From Huiozyma naganishii CBS 8797 (lineage: Eukaryota; Ascomycota; Saccharomycetes; Saccharomycetales; Saccharomycetaceae), in the NCBI RefSeq assembly GCF_000348985.1, contig NC_035926.1, positions 682,001 through 746,000 on the forward strand: a DNA stretch of 64,000 nt, written 5' to 3'. Positions within the stretch are counted from its first letter, which is position 1; each line of letters starts with the position of its first letter. The notes beneath the pieces were generated by a model, which worked only from the letters and a program-made list of their open reading frames with translations, ran no database searches and was not told the DNA's origin. The position numbers were made by a program, and so were the translations under genes. Positions 9,409 through 18,282 of the stretch are shown here, piece by piece.

Positions 9409-10506
9409 ATGGACGAGTTCTTTGCGAAAGCCGGTTCCCAAGTGGTGTCATTTGCTATCAAGTCTGGTATATCACTAGCCTCCTCGTATGCTATCAAAAG
9501 GATAAGTAATTTTGTTGTGCAGATCCCGCACGAAGATGCGTGGAAGATAGATGTTCTGCGGGCAAAACTGGAAGACCGAATAGACATCATATCGAATTCT
9601 ATTGATTTGGTCCGATTGGTTGCTGCGAGGGGGAACACAAACCTACAGAGTACATTGAAATTAACCAAGAGCCTCAAGGAAGATATCGATACGTTTGATG
9701 AGAGGATCGAAGAGTTGCTCGAAGGCGTGACGGGCACGACTGACACTAAACGACAAGGAAAGGCGATCAAAGATGTCGAGGGGTATATAAACGATTTGCT
9801 GAAAAGGATCGAGGAGATAACTCCCTTTATCAATTTGTCGCTGACGACATCTGGTGCAAATTTAAGTTCCGCCCTGTCGAAACAGATATCTCCTGGCCTT
9901 CTTTTGCAAGCTTCCAACCACGTTATCAAGAGTAACGAACTTTTCAGCTTGCAGGACGCGGCAGCCGAGAGAGTACAAGTTGGCCCCGTGTTTGAAGTGA
10001 CCCTCTTCAGCATCTTCTACAATGCCAATTCTGAGAACCGAGTCATTTGGAAGGAAGATATGAAGAAGGCGCACGTTACCGTTGAGAGACTAAAGGGTGG
10101 TATAGAGGTCTTTGATTACTTTTTAAACATCAAACAAAGTTTTGACGATGAAAGGTACCATAACACTGAAGATGGTGAAGAAGAACCCTTGGAGCTTTCT
10201 GTCCCGATCGGCTCGATACTGAAGATTTTCTTCAGTGTGTCTGGGAAATTATTGAAACTGGAGGAAAGCGACCAACCGGTTTTGGTGTTGAAGACCTCAG
10301 ATGATTCTATAGATGGGAAGGGTAGCGTGAAGTCGAACATATCTTCCACTCCTGCCAAATGGTACGCGTTTGGTGCATATGAGAAGACAGAAGTACCTAC
10401 AAGCAGTGACGACGAGGAGGAAGACGAAGACGAAGACGAAGAAGAAGAAGAAGAAGAAGAAGAAGAAAAAGAAAAGAAGAAGAAACAACTGGAAACGAAC
10501 CCGTAG
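9409..10506 (+). CDS. YRB30: RanGTP-binding protein Yrb30, upstream part ending at in-frame TAG
   Basis: S. cerevisiae Yrb30 binds RanGTP and blocks its GAP-stimulated hydrolysis. The preferred start is the ATG at 9409 (MDEFFAKAGSQ), not the in-frame ATG at 9343, because family members start this way. The 365 codons to the TAG at 10504-10506 cover the N-terminal helical part and the central region. They end in a long Asp/Glu run encoded by GAC/GAA repeats, followed by Lys-rich residues. The same frame stays open for 73 more codons after the TAG with family-like sequence. The full length would be 439 codons, very close to the 440 residues I recall for S. cerevisiae. Its position after RAD54 matches YGL164C. 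Confidence 0.85.
   Translation: MDEFFAKAGSQVVSFAIKSGISLASSYAIKRISNFVVQIPHEDAWKIDVLRAKLEDRIDIISNSIDLVRLVAARGNTNLQSTLKLTKSLKEDIDTFDERIEELLEGVTGTTDTKRQGKAIKDVEGYINDLLKRIEEITPFINLSLTTSGANLSSALSKQISPGLLLQASNHVIKSNELFSLQDAAAERVQVGPVFEVTLFSIFYNANSENRVIWKEDMKKAHVTVERLKGGIEVFDYFLNIKQSFDDERYHNTEDGEEEPLELSVPIGSILKIFFSVSGKLLKLEESDQPVLVLKTSDDSIDGKGSVKSNISSTPAKWYAFGAYEKTEVPTSSDDEEEDEDEDEEEEEEEEEEKEKKKKQLETNP
10408..10490 (+). repeat. GAC/GAA triplet microsatellite in YRB30
   Basis: A purine-rich triplet tract of GAC, GAG and then mainly GAA units, with AAG/AAA units at its end, encodes an acidic run of about 20 residues followed by Lys. Such tracts expand and contract in steps of three and keep the frame. 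Confidence 0.85.
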
Positions 10507-10728
10507 GTCGAAAATGATGCGCCTGGCGGTCATAGTTTATCTGTATCTTTGTTGGAGTACATTATAAGGCTGACGTCATTACAGTACAACGATCAAAGGG
10601 ATCTGCTTCAAGTTGCCGACGAGAGATTGTCCCTGTACCTGAATGATGAGAATCCCAACTCCAAGGCAAGAGAGCGTGTCAGCGTCGAGGAAGTAATTAA
10701 TGCACTGAAGAACATCCGGATCGAATGA
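10507..10728 (+). pseudogene. YRB30: In-frame C-terminal continuation of YRB30 after the TAG
   Basis: This is 73 sense codons in the same frame as the upstream part, ending with TGA at 10726-10728. It reads as the expected Yrb30 C terminus, with LEYIIRLTSLQYNDQRDLL and DERLSLYL segments. It has no good start codon of its own at its beginning. Either the TAG is a recent nonsense change or base error, or the stop is read through. No known strong readthrough context such as TAG CAR YYA follows; the next codons are GTC GAA. Confidence 0.75.
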
Positions 10729-10807
10729 AAAAGGGACCTTTACGTAGAAAAAAGTGATAAAAGCTACTTAAGTAGGGTCCCCATATCCACGCACAGATCT
10801 AGTGGTG

Positions 10808-11599
10808 TCATTTCTCGTACCCGTTATTGCCTTCAGTAATATTCGAGAACAAATCTGTGTTGTCCAGCTGGAGAAGACTGCTATTTACGACGTCGGGTAT
10901 TTCACCCGACGGGAACCCCGCGTTAGTCTCTTGTAACAGTCCATTCGCTGCGAGCAATCTATCTATGTCCTCTGAGGTGTCTGTGAAATTAGGGATACTT
11001 CCGGTTAGGCTATCATCGGCCAACAAATGGTGATTTAATGGGCCACCTTGATGCGGCGTTTCTGCACCCTTCTGGGGCTCTACCGATCCCACTGACCCGA
11101 TATCCGGACTGGTACTATTCAGCCCTTGGAATAGCAACTGCTGCTGGTTTAAGGTATCTGGTGCCGTAACTGTTGTCACACCCGGTCCAAGCAGCGATAC
11201 GAGCTCTTTAAATGAATCGTCTATCTTAAGAATGTTATCATCGCCGGGTCGCGACAGAACTCCCATTTTGGAGGCCGATTTTCTCTCAGTCTTGGGTTTC
11301 CTCTTCCTTTTGAAAATGCACTTGCAGGGTTCCCCAGTTACACAGAGACAAGCGTTCATGGCGGCTTCACTGTCTGGTGAGAGGTCCGTTCCAGACTTGG
11401 ACGCCTCGTGGCACAAACACGCTCCGGACGGGTTTATGTTCTTCGCTTCGCGCATCTCTTTGCAGTGCGAGCACGCCGTGGACGGCCTTCCCTTCTTCCT
11501 CACCTCCGTCAGCGGCCTGTCCGAATGGTTACAACTCGCAGCCCTGTGCCCTCTGATACAGAACTGGCATGCGTACTTCTTCTTATCGATGATGATCAT
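10808..11599 (-). CDS. CUP2: Copper-fist transcription factor Cup2/Ace1
   Basis: Cup2 (Ace1; Amt1 in Candida glabrata) senses copper(I) and activates metallothionein genes. The ATG at 11599 gives MIIIDKKKYACQFC, matching the conserved N terminus, so it is preferred over an ATG eight codons upstream. The copper-fist zinc module covers residues 1-40, with CIRGHRAA and KGRPSTACSHC. It is followed by Cys-rich copper-binding pairs (CLCHEA, CLC, CKC) and a basic KRKRK stretch. The C-terminal half is acidic and Asn/Gln/Leu-rich, as expected of an activation domain. Length is 263 residues against about 225 in S. cerevisiae. YGL166W is CUP2, so synteny agrees. Confidence 0.92.
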   Translation of the reverse strand: MIIIDKKKYACQFCIRGHRAASCNHSDRPLTEVRKKGRPSTACSHCKEMREAKNINPSGACLCHEASKSGTDLSPDSEAAMNACLCVTGEPCKCIFKRKRKPKTERKSASKMGVLSRPGDDNILKIDDSFKELVSLLGPGVTTVTAPDTLNQQQLLFQGLNSTSPDIGSVGSVEPQKGAETPHQGGPLNHHLLADDSLTGSIPNFTDTSEDIDRLLAANGLLQETNAGFPSGEIPDVVNSSLLQLDNTDLFSNITEGNNGYEK

Positions 11600-12189
11600 A
11601 CTTCCGATTCTTGAGAGCAGCACTTATAAGTCTAAAATTATCTTTTTGGACCTTGTCCAGCACTCGAGCACTTCAAAAGCACACACCAACACTCTGGAAT
11701 GCGAACTGTTACAACTGGTTACTCAAATACCATAACCGAGCCCCCCTACACGACCCAATTTTTGCTCCCTTTTAGCTGTTCCCTGATGATGTCCTGATGT
11801 CTCTGCGTTCGATGAAATTTTGAATATTTTCTTTTTTTTACTCTTCGCAAATCAGTCGCCTCTTTTTGGTCCTATCACTATGCAGTCTCTGTGTCTGTGT
11901 TACTGCCCCAGATGGTCGTCTAAAACAGGAAGAGAAGTTGTCTCTGCACTGCGGTTGCTTGAAACAAAGAACTTTCGTTTTCTATAGTATCCGTAATGCG
12001 AGGTGACTAAATTAATACTATTATAAGGGTGATAGCTTACTGGTTCTCTAGTATATGAGTAGTATGTAGTTGTACGCAAGAAAGTGGCATCAAAAGATGA
12101 GACTCTGCGAGAAGAGAAACACAGTTACGTAGGTGATTAACGGATCGCTATGCAAAAATGAAATACTACAGAAAAACGAAGGAAAAAAA
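11600..12189. other. Intergenic: CUP2 promoter and tRNA-Gly 3' flank
   Basis: Apart from the candidate metal response element and the T-tracts (A-rich on the plus strand at 12179-12189) that should terminate the tRNA-Gly gene, no gene or repeat is recognised here. Confidence 0.5.
11770..11779 (+). promoter_or_regulatory. Candidate metal response element upstream of CUP2
   Basis: TTTTAGCTGT fits the HTHNNGCTGD consensus bound by Ace1/Amt1. It lies about 170 bases upstream of the CUP2 start. A T7 tract sits about 50 bases further upstream. In Candida glabrata, AMT1 autoactivates through one such site next to a homopolymeric dA:dT tract. Autoregulation here is an inference from motif and position. 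Confidence 0.4.
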
Positions 12190-12260
12190 TGCGCAAGCCC
12201 GGAATCGAACCGGGGGCCCAACGATGGCAACGTTGGATTTTACCACTAAACCACTTGCGC
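12190..12260 (-). tRNA. tG(GCC): tRNA-Gly(GCC), second copy
   Basis: The 71 bases are identical in sequence to the tRNA-Gly at 2883-2953, with anticodon GCC and no intron. The A-run on the plus strand just after the 3' end supplies the Pol III terminator. Eighteen bases upstream of its 5' end a Ty3-type LTR begins, which is where Ty3 integrates relative to a Pol III start. Confidence 0.97.
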
Positions 12261-12278
12261 TTGTATTTGATGAAAAAT

Positions 12279-12348
12279 TGAATATATCAGATTTAGAAAT
12301 AAAAGAAACAAGATAAGCAATTCATAGGTAAGAATAGAATATCTTACA
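12279..12348 (+). repeat. Left LTR of the Ty3-type element, about 70 bp
   Basis: It runs from TGAATATATC to ATCTTACA. It shares with the right LTR an AGAAATAAAAG(G/A)AACA block and a CAATTCATAGG-TAAGAAT-AATATCTTACA block. It is some ten bases shorter than the right copy and clearly diverged from it. Confidence 0.65.
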
Positions 12349-12350
12349 CC

Positions 12351-12364
12351 TGGTAGGACCGCGG
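12351..12364 (+). other. Possible primer-binding site
   Basis: TGGTAGGACCGCGG starts two bases after the LTR. TGGTA-type sites pair with the 3' end of a tRNA ending in TACCA; S. cerevisiae Ty3 uses initiator tRNA-Met with TGGTAGCGC. Only the first six or seven bases fit that primer, so the primer identity is open. Confidence 0.4.
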
Positions 12365-12398
12365 AAATACGATCTAAATCAAATTTCACAACATCAAC

Positions 12399-13167
12399 AT
12401 GAGTCAGAACCCAATTCAATCTTTCATCTCCATTGTCCATAAGTTCGACTGGAAAGCTAAAGGCTCAGAATTCGCTCATTGGGTCCAAAATGTCAAACGT
12501 ATTGCAATCACGCTAAGCATGAACGACACGGACACTTTGAACGCGACGTTGTGTTTATTGGTAGGAGGAGCCGCCAACTGGGCTAGCAACCACACGTTTA
12601 ACTCCTTAGAAGAGCTTTTGTCCGCCATGAAGGAAAAATATGGTACTGATTTAACAAAAGAATTTTCAAAAAATTTCTATGAATTGTTGAACCCCCCCAT
12701 ACAATCAAGCTCTTCAGTGAATACGTGAGCTACTTCGAAAAACGGGTTGAGGATATATCTCATTTGTTCAAAGGAGATCTCGTACAGATCCAATTGTTTT
12801 TATACCCTCTTAACGAGTTATTGAAGGACAGAATCAACTCACAAACCCCAAGACTTTATGGAAGGCTATGTCCTTCGGCAGCTCTGCTGCTATGCTGGTT
12901 GCCGATCAACTATTCCGTTTTCCACCGGAGCAGAGCTCCATGAAGACAAAGAAGGGTCACATGGTTATCTCTAATCAAGCCGCGTCCGTTGTCTGCTACT
13001 ACTGCCAGATTCCGGGACATAAGTCTACTGATTGTCGCAAGAGACAACGTGACGAGTCGAGCCCTAATTCGTACCCGATCAAAAATCCCAGAAGGACTGG
13101 TAACCTGAAGGGGAAAAGTTTTCGCCAGAACGCAGTAATCCTAAACGATCTTTCAAAAAAAGAGTGA
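12399..13167 (+). pseudogene. Ty3-type gag, broken by two -1 frameshifts
   Basis: The gag reading frame begins MSQNPIQSF at 12399. It continues in three consecutive frames: 12399-about 12698, then to about 12850, then to 13167. Each shift is -1, as if one base were missing. The first falls at a run of seven C (12692-12698) and the second at a CCCC run near 12847. The last part carries a nucleocapsid zinc knuckle, CYYCQIPGHKSTDC, at 12999-13040. It ends at a TGA four bases after a run of seven A. Confidence 0.85.
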
Positions 13168-16100
13168 TTCCACCTGCTCTCCATCTCCACCAACTAGCTT
13201 GCAGAGAGCAAGGTGGACGTATCGACGACTACGAACAATCACAAGTAAAGGATATCAACACCGCAGATCTGATTGCTAACTTACCCATTTCCCAGGTACA
13301 ATTTACTCCGAAACTAAAGACCACCGCGCTCTTCGACTCAGGAACTTCGAGTAATTTTATCTCACAAGACTTGGTGGACAAATTGCAACTTCGGAAGATT
13401 AAGTTAGAAACCCCGATCAGAGTAAAAGGAGCTTGGTCGGAACCAACCTGGGTTAAAGAGTGTTGTGCAATAAAATTTTCCGTAAACAAGGAACGAATCA
13501 CCACCACCGCACTGGTCCTGCCCTACAAACTGACAGTACCAATGGTTTTGGGGATGCCGTTCATTAAGGCACAGCGCAAAACGTTTTCAACTGTTTTCGA
13601 TGAGTTACAACGGAACAGGTCACTACCTCCAGAAGTGGTTTCCTCGCGTAACGTCAAAAAGATATTGAAGAAAGCCGAAGACCTTGTCTACCTATGTTGG
13701 GTCAGTGCAACCGATGAGTCCGTAGATGAAGCTCCCCAGTTTGTCAAGGAAGAATTCAAAGATGTCGTGGTAGACGCACTGCCCGCTTACAACAATAGAA
13801 CCAAAACTGTGGAGCATCGCATCGATCTCGTTCCTGGTGCGAACCCGGTATTCAAGAGGGCATATCGTATGTCCGAATCGGAACGACAAGAACTTGAGGA
13901 CCAATTGAGAGAACTGATGCAAGACAATAGGATAGTACCATGCGATTCCCCTTTTGCTGCTCCTGTAATATTTGTTAAACGGTACTAAGAGGCTATGTGT
14001 GGATTACCGCAACTTGAATAGCATTACAATCAAAGCAAGATACTCGTTACCCATCATTAACGACGTCTTTGACGACCTTCGGAGCGCAAAGGTCTTCAGC
14101 AAGCTAGATCTAATCAATGCCTATCATCACTTTCCCATATCCAAGGAAGACGAATACAAGACCGCGTTCCTCACAAGCAGAGGACAATACGCATGGAATG
14201 TAATGCCATTCGGGCTCACAAACGCGCCAGCTACGTTCCAACGGTTGATGAACCATGTCTTACGCGACTTCATCCACAAATTCTGTGTGCTATACCTTGA
14301 CGACATTCTGATATACTCCGAGTCAATAGAAGAACACGAAGTCCATCTGAGACAAGTGTTCGACAAGCTAAGAGAACATCAATTACATGCTAAGGCCTCT
14401 AAATGTCAATTATTTCTGAAGAAAATAGCGTTTTTGGGTTATGTAATTGATGAAAATGGAATTCACTCGGACCCCGAAAAGGTCAGTTGTATAAAGGAAT
14501 GGAGTATACCCAAAACTGACAAGGACTCTCAGAGATTTTTAGGTTTGGCTGGTTATTATAGACGGTTCGTACCGGGGTTTTCGGCAATCGCTGCTCCCTT
14601 AAAGGACTTCGCGGTACATTATGGTAATCGAGAAACTCCGGTGAGATGGGGACCCAAACAACAAACAGCATTCGATGAATTGAAGTCCGCGTTAACGAAT
14701 GCACCAACTCTTAAACCTTTCGATCCGACTAAAGAAGTGGTTATTACCACAGATGCTAGCGACCACGCAATTGGTGCCACCCTTAAAATATACGATCAGC
14801 GTAAACTGATTGGGGTAGTATCCTTCCTGAGCCGATCGCTTAGAGGTCACGAGTTGAATTGGCCCGTCCGGGAGAAAGAGTTCTTCGCGGTCGTACACGC
14901 CTTACATAAATGGCGACATTACGTGCCAGGAAAGGAGTTCACACTCAGAACAGACCATCAATCCCTTCAGCACATTATGAAGAAGAAAGGATTCAAGCTA
15001 CGCCTGACCAGGTGGTNNNGAAACGATGTTGCAGAATTCAATTTCAAAATTGAATACATCCCGGGTAAGAAGAATCACGCCAATCCACTATCTAGATTGA
15101 ACGTCATGGAATCAACTGTTTCACCACGAGAGGTAAGCCTCACGGTGTTGGCTCCGGCGTACATCACCACGCTGAAAAAAGAATACCAAAAAGACAAGAG
15201 GTTTCGTGAAATTTACGACACCCTCAAATATGACAGAGATCCTCCGAAGGAATTGGCAACAATCATGAAACATTATGAGTTACGGGAGGGGTTATTAAAT
15301 TATTCTAATCCTAAACCCTTTTCAAACAGACTGGTACTGCCCCGAGGTACCATTCGGGCTGCTATTCTAGAACTTCACCATGATTCACATCTCGCAGGAC
15401 ACCCCGGACCTTTCCGGACATACCAAAACTTATTCCACGACTACTATTGGCCCAACATGGTGCAGACCATTCAGCGATACGTTACTACCTGCAAAAACTG
15501 TCAAGCCAACAAGCACGTCCGATTACTAGCTGCCGGTGTTTTCCAACCGCTCAACGTTCCGAAAAGGCCATGGTCCTCCATTAGTATGGATTTTGTTTCA
15601 GGTATGGCGAAAGTTGACGGTTTTGACGCCGTGCTAGTAGTGGTTGACCGATTAACGAAGATGGCAGTTTTCAAAGCCGTTAGTAAGAACGACCAGGCAA
15701 AAGATGTGGCCGACCATGTCATAGACAACGTGATTTGCCACCACGGTTTTCCAGAGGAAATAGTATCCGACAAAGACGCAAAGTTCACCGGTATCATGTG
15801 GGATCGGTTCGCGCAACGACTCAGAATTAAACTCAAGTTCTCAACAGCATACAGCCCGGCCAGTAATGGCCAGGTGGAACGAACCAACAGCACTATGAAT
15901 GACCTTCTGAAATCTCTTGGCGAAGCTTACCCAGAGCACTGGCCGATGTTTGTCGCTACGGCCCAGTTCTGTTACAACAACACGTACCACACCAGTATCA
16001 AAATGACGCCGTTCTTTGCAAACTATGGATTCCATCCCAGATTACCGGGCTTCACGAACGAATTGTCAAGGACGTCAATTCCGAATGAGGAGGATTCACA

Positions 16101-16713
16101 CACGAGTACTGACGGTAGAGCGCAGCTTGACTACCAACTGCAAGCTTTACAAAACATCTTGCTATCCACACAACAGAATATGTCAGAGGCACAAGACCAA
16201 CAATCAATACCTTTCAACAGAAGACATCGGCAAGTCAGTTTCAACGTTGGAGACGAAGTATTGGTCCATAAGAAGGCGTACAACAGAGCAGCACACATGA
16301 AGTTTCATCATTTATNNNAGTATGGTCCTTTTAAGATTGTTAATGTCGCTCACGGACAAAGCTATCAGTTGGCACTTCCAAAGAATAAAAGGAGGAGGAC
16401 GAGCATGTTTCACGTAAATGTCCTCAAGAAATACGAACCCAGAATCAACAACGCTGTGGATGCGCCTCCAGAGGAACAAGAAAAGATTAAACAACGTTTG
16501 GATGAAATTGAAAAAGTACTGGAGCTCCACGCAGACGGTTCATGCGAGGTCCGTTGGAGAAATGCTGAAATATGGGATACCTCTAACATTAGAGCGAAAT
16601 GGATTGTACATTCCTTATATGCCAAGTTACTCGATCCTTTCAAGACGGAAACAGGATGGCAGGCTTTCAGAGTGGAGGATAGCTGTGGGACCAGCTTTTC
16701 CAGTACCCGGTAG
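13155..16713 (+). pseudogene. Ty3-type pol: protease, RT, RNase H, integrase
   Basis: Pol lies in the -1 frame relative to gag. Protease has the DSGTSSNFIS active site near 13336. RT starts before the break and continues with RLCVDYRN, FGLTNAPATFQR and YLDDIL motifs. RNase H has TTDASDHAIG. Integrase has an HHCC zinc module (HHDSHLAGH then CKNCQ), and catalytic acidic residues in SMDFVSG, SDKDAKF and a GQVERTN segment. A frame change lies at about 13980, where the RT motif before DGT-KRLCVDYR seems to have lost about eight bases. NNN triplets lie at 15017-15019 and 16316-16318. The C terminus (MFHVNVLKKYEP) is typical of gypsy integrases. Confidence 0.9.
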
Positions 16714-16715
16714 AG

Positions 16716-16795
16716 TGTAATATAGCGGATTCAGAAATAAAAGGAACAACACTTGATATATAAACAATTCATAGGGAAGAATACAATATCTTACA
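16716..16795 (+). repeat. Right LTR of the Ty3-type element, about 80 bp
   Basis: It begins TGTAATATAGCGG three bases after the pol stop and ends ATCTTACA. It aligns along its whole length with the left LTR. It is directly followed by an inverted copy, forming a palindrome centred near 16796. Confidence 0.7.
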
Positions 16796-16797
16796 AT

Positions 16798-16867
16798 TGT
16801 AAGATATTGTATTCTTCCCTATGATTCACTTATCCTGTTCCTTCTAGTTCTAAGCTAGAATATAACT
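16798..16867 (-). repeat. Inverted LTR copy abutting the right LTR
   Basis: The plus strand reads TGTAAGATATTGTATTC onwards, the reverse complement of the right LTR 3' half. It is an exact match over about 31 bases, then diverges through a TGTTCCTT block to TATAAC. It is a head-to-head LTR remnant from another insertion of the same or a related family. Confidence 0.75.
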
Positions 16868-17306
16868 TCTTCCTAACTCCATTTCAAATCTGGCAAGGTC
16901 TTGCCATTTTCATACTTTTTATTTCTGGATGGCTCGTAGGATTCTCCAGAAGGTTCTTTCTCTTGCCTGATCTCCTCGCTTTCACTTTTGCAGTACTAAT
17001 GTGTCCTTATCCTTTTCTTACTAATGTGTCTTATCCTTTTCTGACTAATATGTTCTTATCCTTTCTTAATAATGTGTCTTTATCCTTTTGTTTCCTATCG
17101 GTCTCTATCAATTTGGTAACTAAGATCTTATTGACGTGTAGTCATCTTTTGGGTGCTAATCTTTATCTCGAGGCGCACAGCCACGGTAAACTTATTAGGG
17201 TAAGGTTACCTTCTCCTAGTCTGCCCTCGGTCGAGCTCTCTAGTTAATGTCCACCATGCTTTGTGATCTCATGTCCTGCGTCCAGGACATAGGATCTATC
17301 AAGTGT
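16836..17306. repeat. Diverged duplication, copy A
   Basis: This copy begins with the LTR-related TGTTCCTT block and shares CTAGAATATAACTTCTTCC and ACTCCATTTCAAATCTGGC with copy B. It also shares TTTTGCAG-ACTAA-GTGTCCTTA and AGCCACGG, and a CCTGCGTCCAG block near its end. It contains a local four-unit tandem array. I see no gene in it on either strand. It is probably the internal 3' part plus LTR of an old retroelement on the minus strand. Confidence 0.6.
16995..17093 (+). repeat. Tandem array, four units of about 25 bp
   Basis: Units near 16995, 17020, 17044 and 17069 follow the pattern ACTAATGTGTCCTTATCC plus TTTTCTT, each with a few changes. A single further relic unit lies near 17457 in copy B. 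Confidence 0.8.
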
Positions 17307-17725
17307 TGTTCCTTTTATTTCTAATCTAGAATATAACTTCTTCCCAACTCCATTTCAAATCTGGCAAGGTCTGGCCCTTTTAGATCTTCTAGTTGTCCCC
17401 ACGGTGTCTATAACATTCTTTCTTTTTTCTGGTCTCCTATCTTTCTCTTTTGCAGACTAAGGTGTCCTTACGCTGCTACTAGCTAATGTGGCTTTCTCAT
17501 GTAGCTGACTAAGCAAATCTTGTTCTTTCTGACCCATCTGATTCTCTCGAGACGCAAAGCCACGGCTTTACTCTGTTCGTCTGAGGACGGAGAACCTGGC
17601 TCACTCTTCCTCGACTCACCGATTGGTCGTCGCCTCTCGCTGGGCTACAATCGGCTAAATTTTGTTCTAAGCGCACTAACCATATTCCGATGCCCTGCGT
17701 CCAGAGTATCAAAATACATTTCATG
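17307..17725. repeat. Diverged duplication, copy B
   Basis: This is the second copy of the copy A sequence in the same orientation. Its start, preceded by ATCAAGTGT, matches the reverse complement of the right LTR for about 30 bases. A 71-codon minus-strand ORF inside it resembles nothing I know and looks fortuitous. Confidence 0.55.
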
Positions 17726-18282
17726 TCACTTGCTGGGCACTGTCATTTTACCTATGTTACAAATTTGGTTTGAAAAACGCCATCCAATCATAAAAGAAAA
17801 AACAAAAATTGAGAGAAGAGTGCTGGCTATGAATATTGCAATTTTTGACTACAGAAAGATAGGGGCATCTTACTAGGGTTTCTCGAGATAATATCGCTCA
17901 ATTATTTAGTCTCAGTCAGGATTCCGCATTTGTCGGACCATCCTGCTTTCTCACTCATCTCTTAATGAAATGATAAATGCGTCGCTTTATATTAATGATA
18001 CTACATTTTGTAAACTTATCTACACGTCAATATGATGTCTTACTGAGGTGCTTAGCTGGTGCACCGAAGTACTGTGAGTTTATTTTTATTTCCACAGCTC
18101 AAAACGCAGAATATGGAATGGGGTCGCCTGCCATTCCGTAAGCCTCACTCGATGATTTGATACACGTATTTTCTTCATTACAGAAAAAAGCGGTAATATG
18201 GAGGCAAATTACAGCACATAATATATCCTCACTATGTTGGCAAGATTAATTGACCCTGGCCCATAAAAGGTGGAGAATTATC
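17726..18282. other. AT-rich non-coding stretch before YJU2 3' end
   Basis: No gene, tRNA or clear repeat is visible. It separates the retroelement debris from the convergent end of YJU2. Confidence 0.5.

Larger units (their letters stand above)
12279..16795 (+). mobile_element. Degenerate Ty3/gypsy (Metaviridae) LTR retrotransposon
   Basis: The element has short LTR-like ends (12279-12348 and 16716-16795), a possible primer-binding site, a gag region with a CCHC knuckle, and a pol region in the order protease, reverse transcriptase, RNase H, integrase. That order defines the gypsy class. It starts 18 bases upstream of a tRNA-Gly gene, the hallmark of Ty3 targeting. Several frameshifts break gag and pol, and two NNN triplets interrupt pol, so as given it is not functional. 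The bases next to the two ends do not form an obvious five-base target duplication. Confidence 0.92.
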
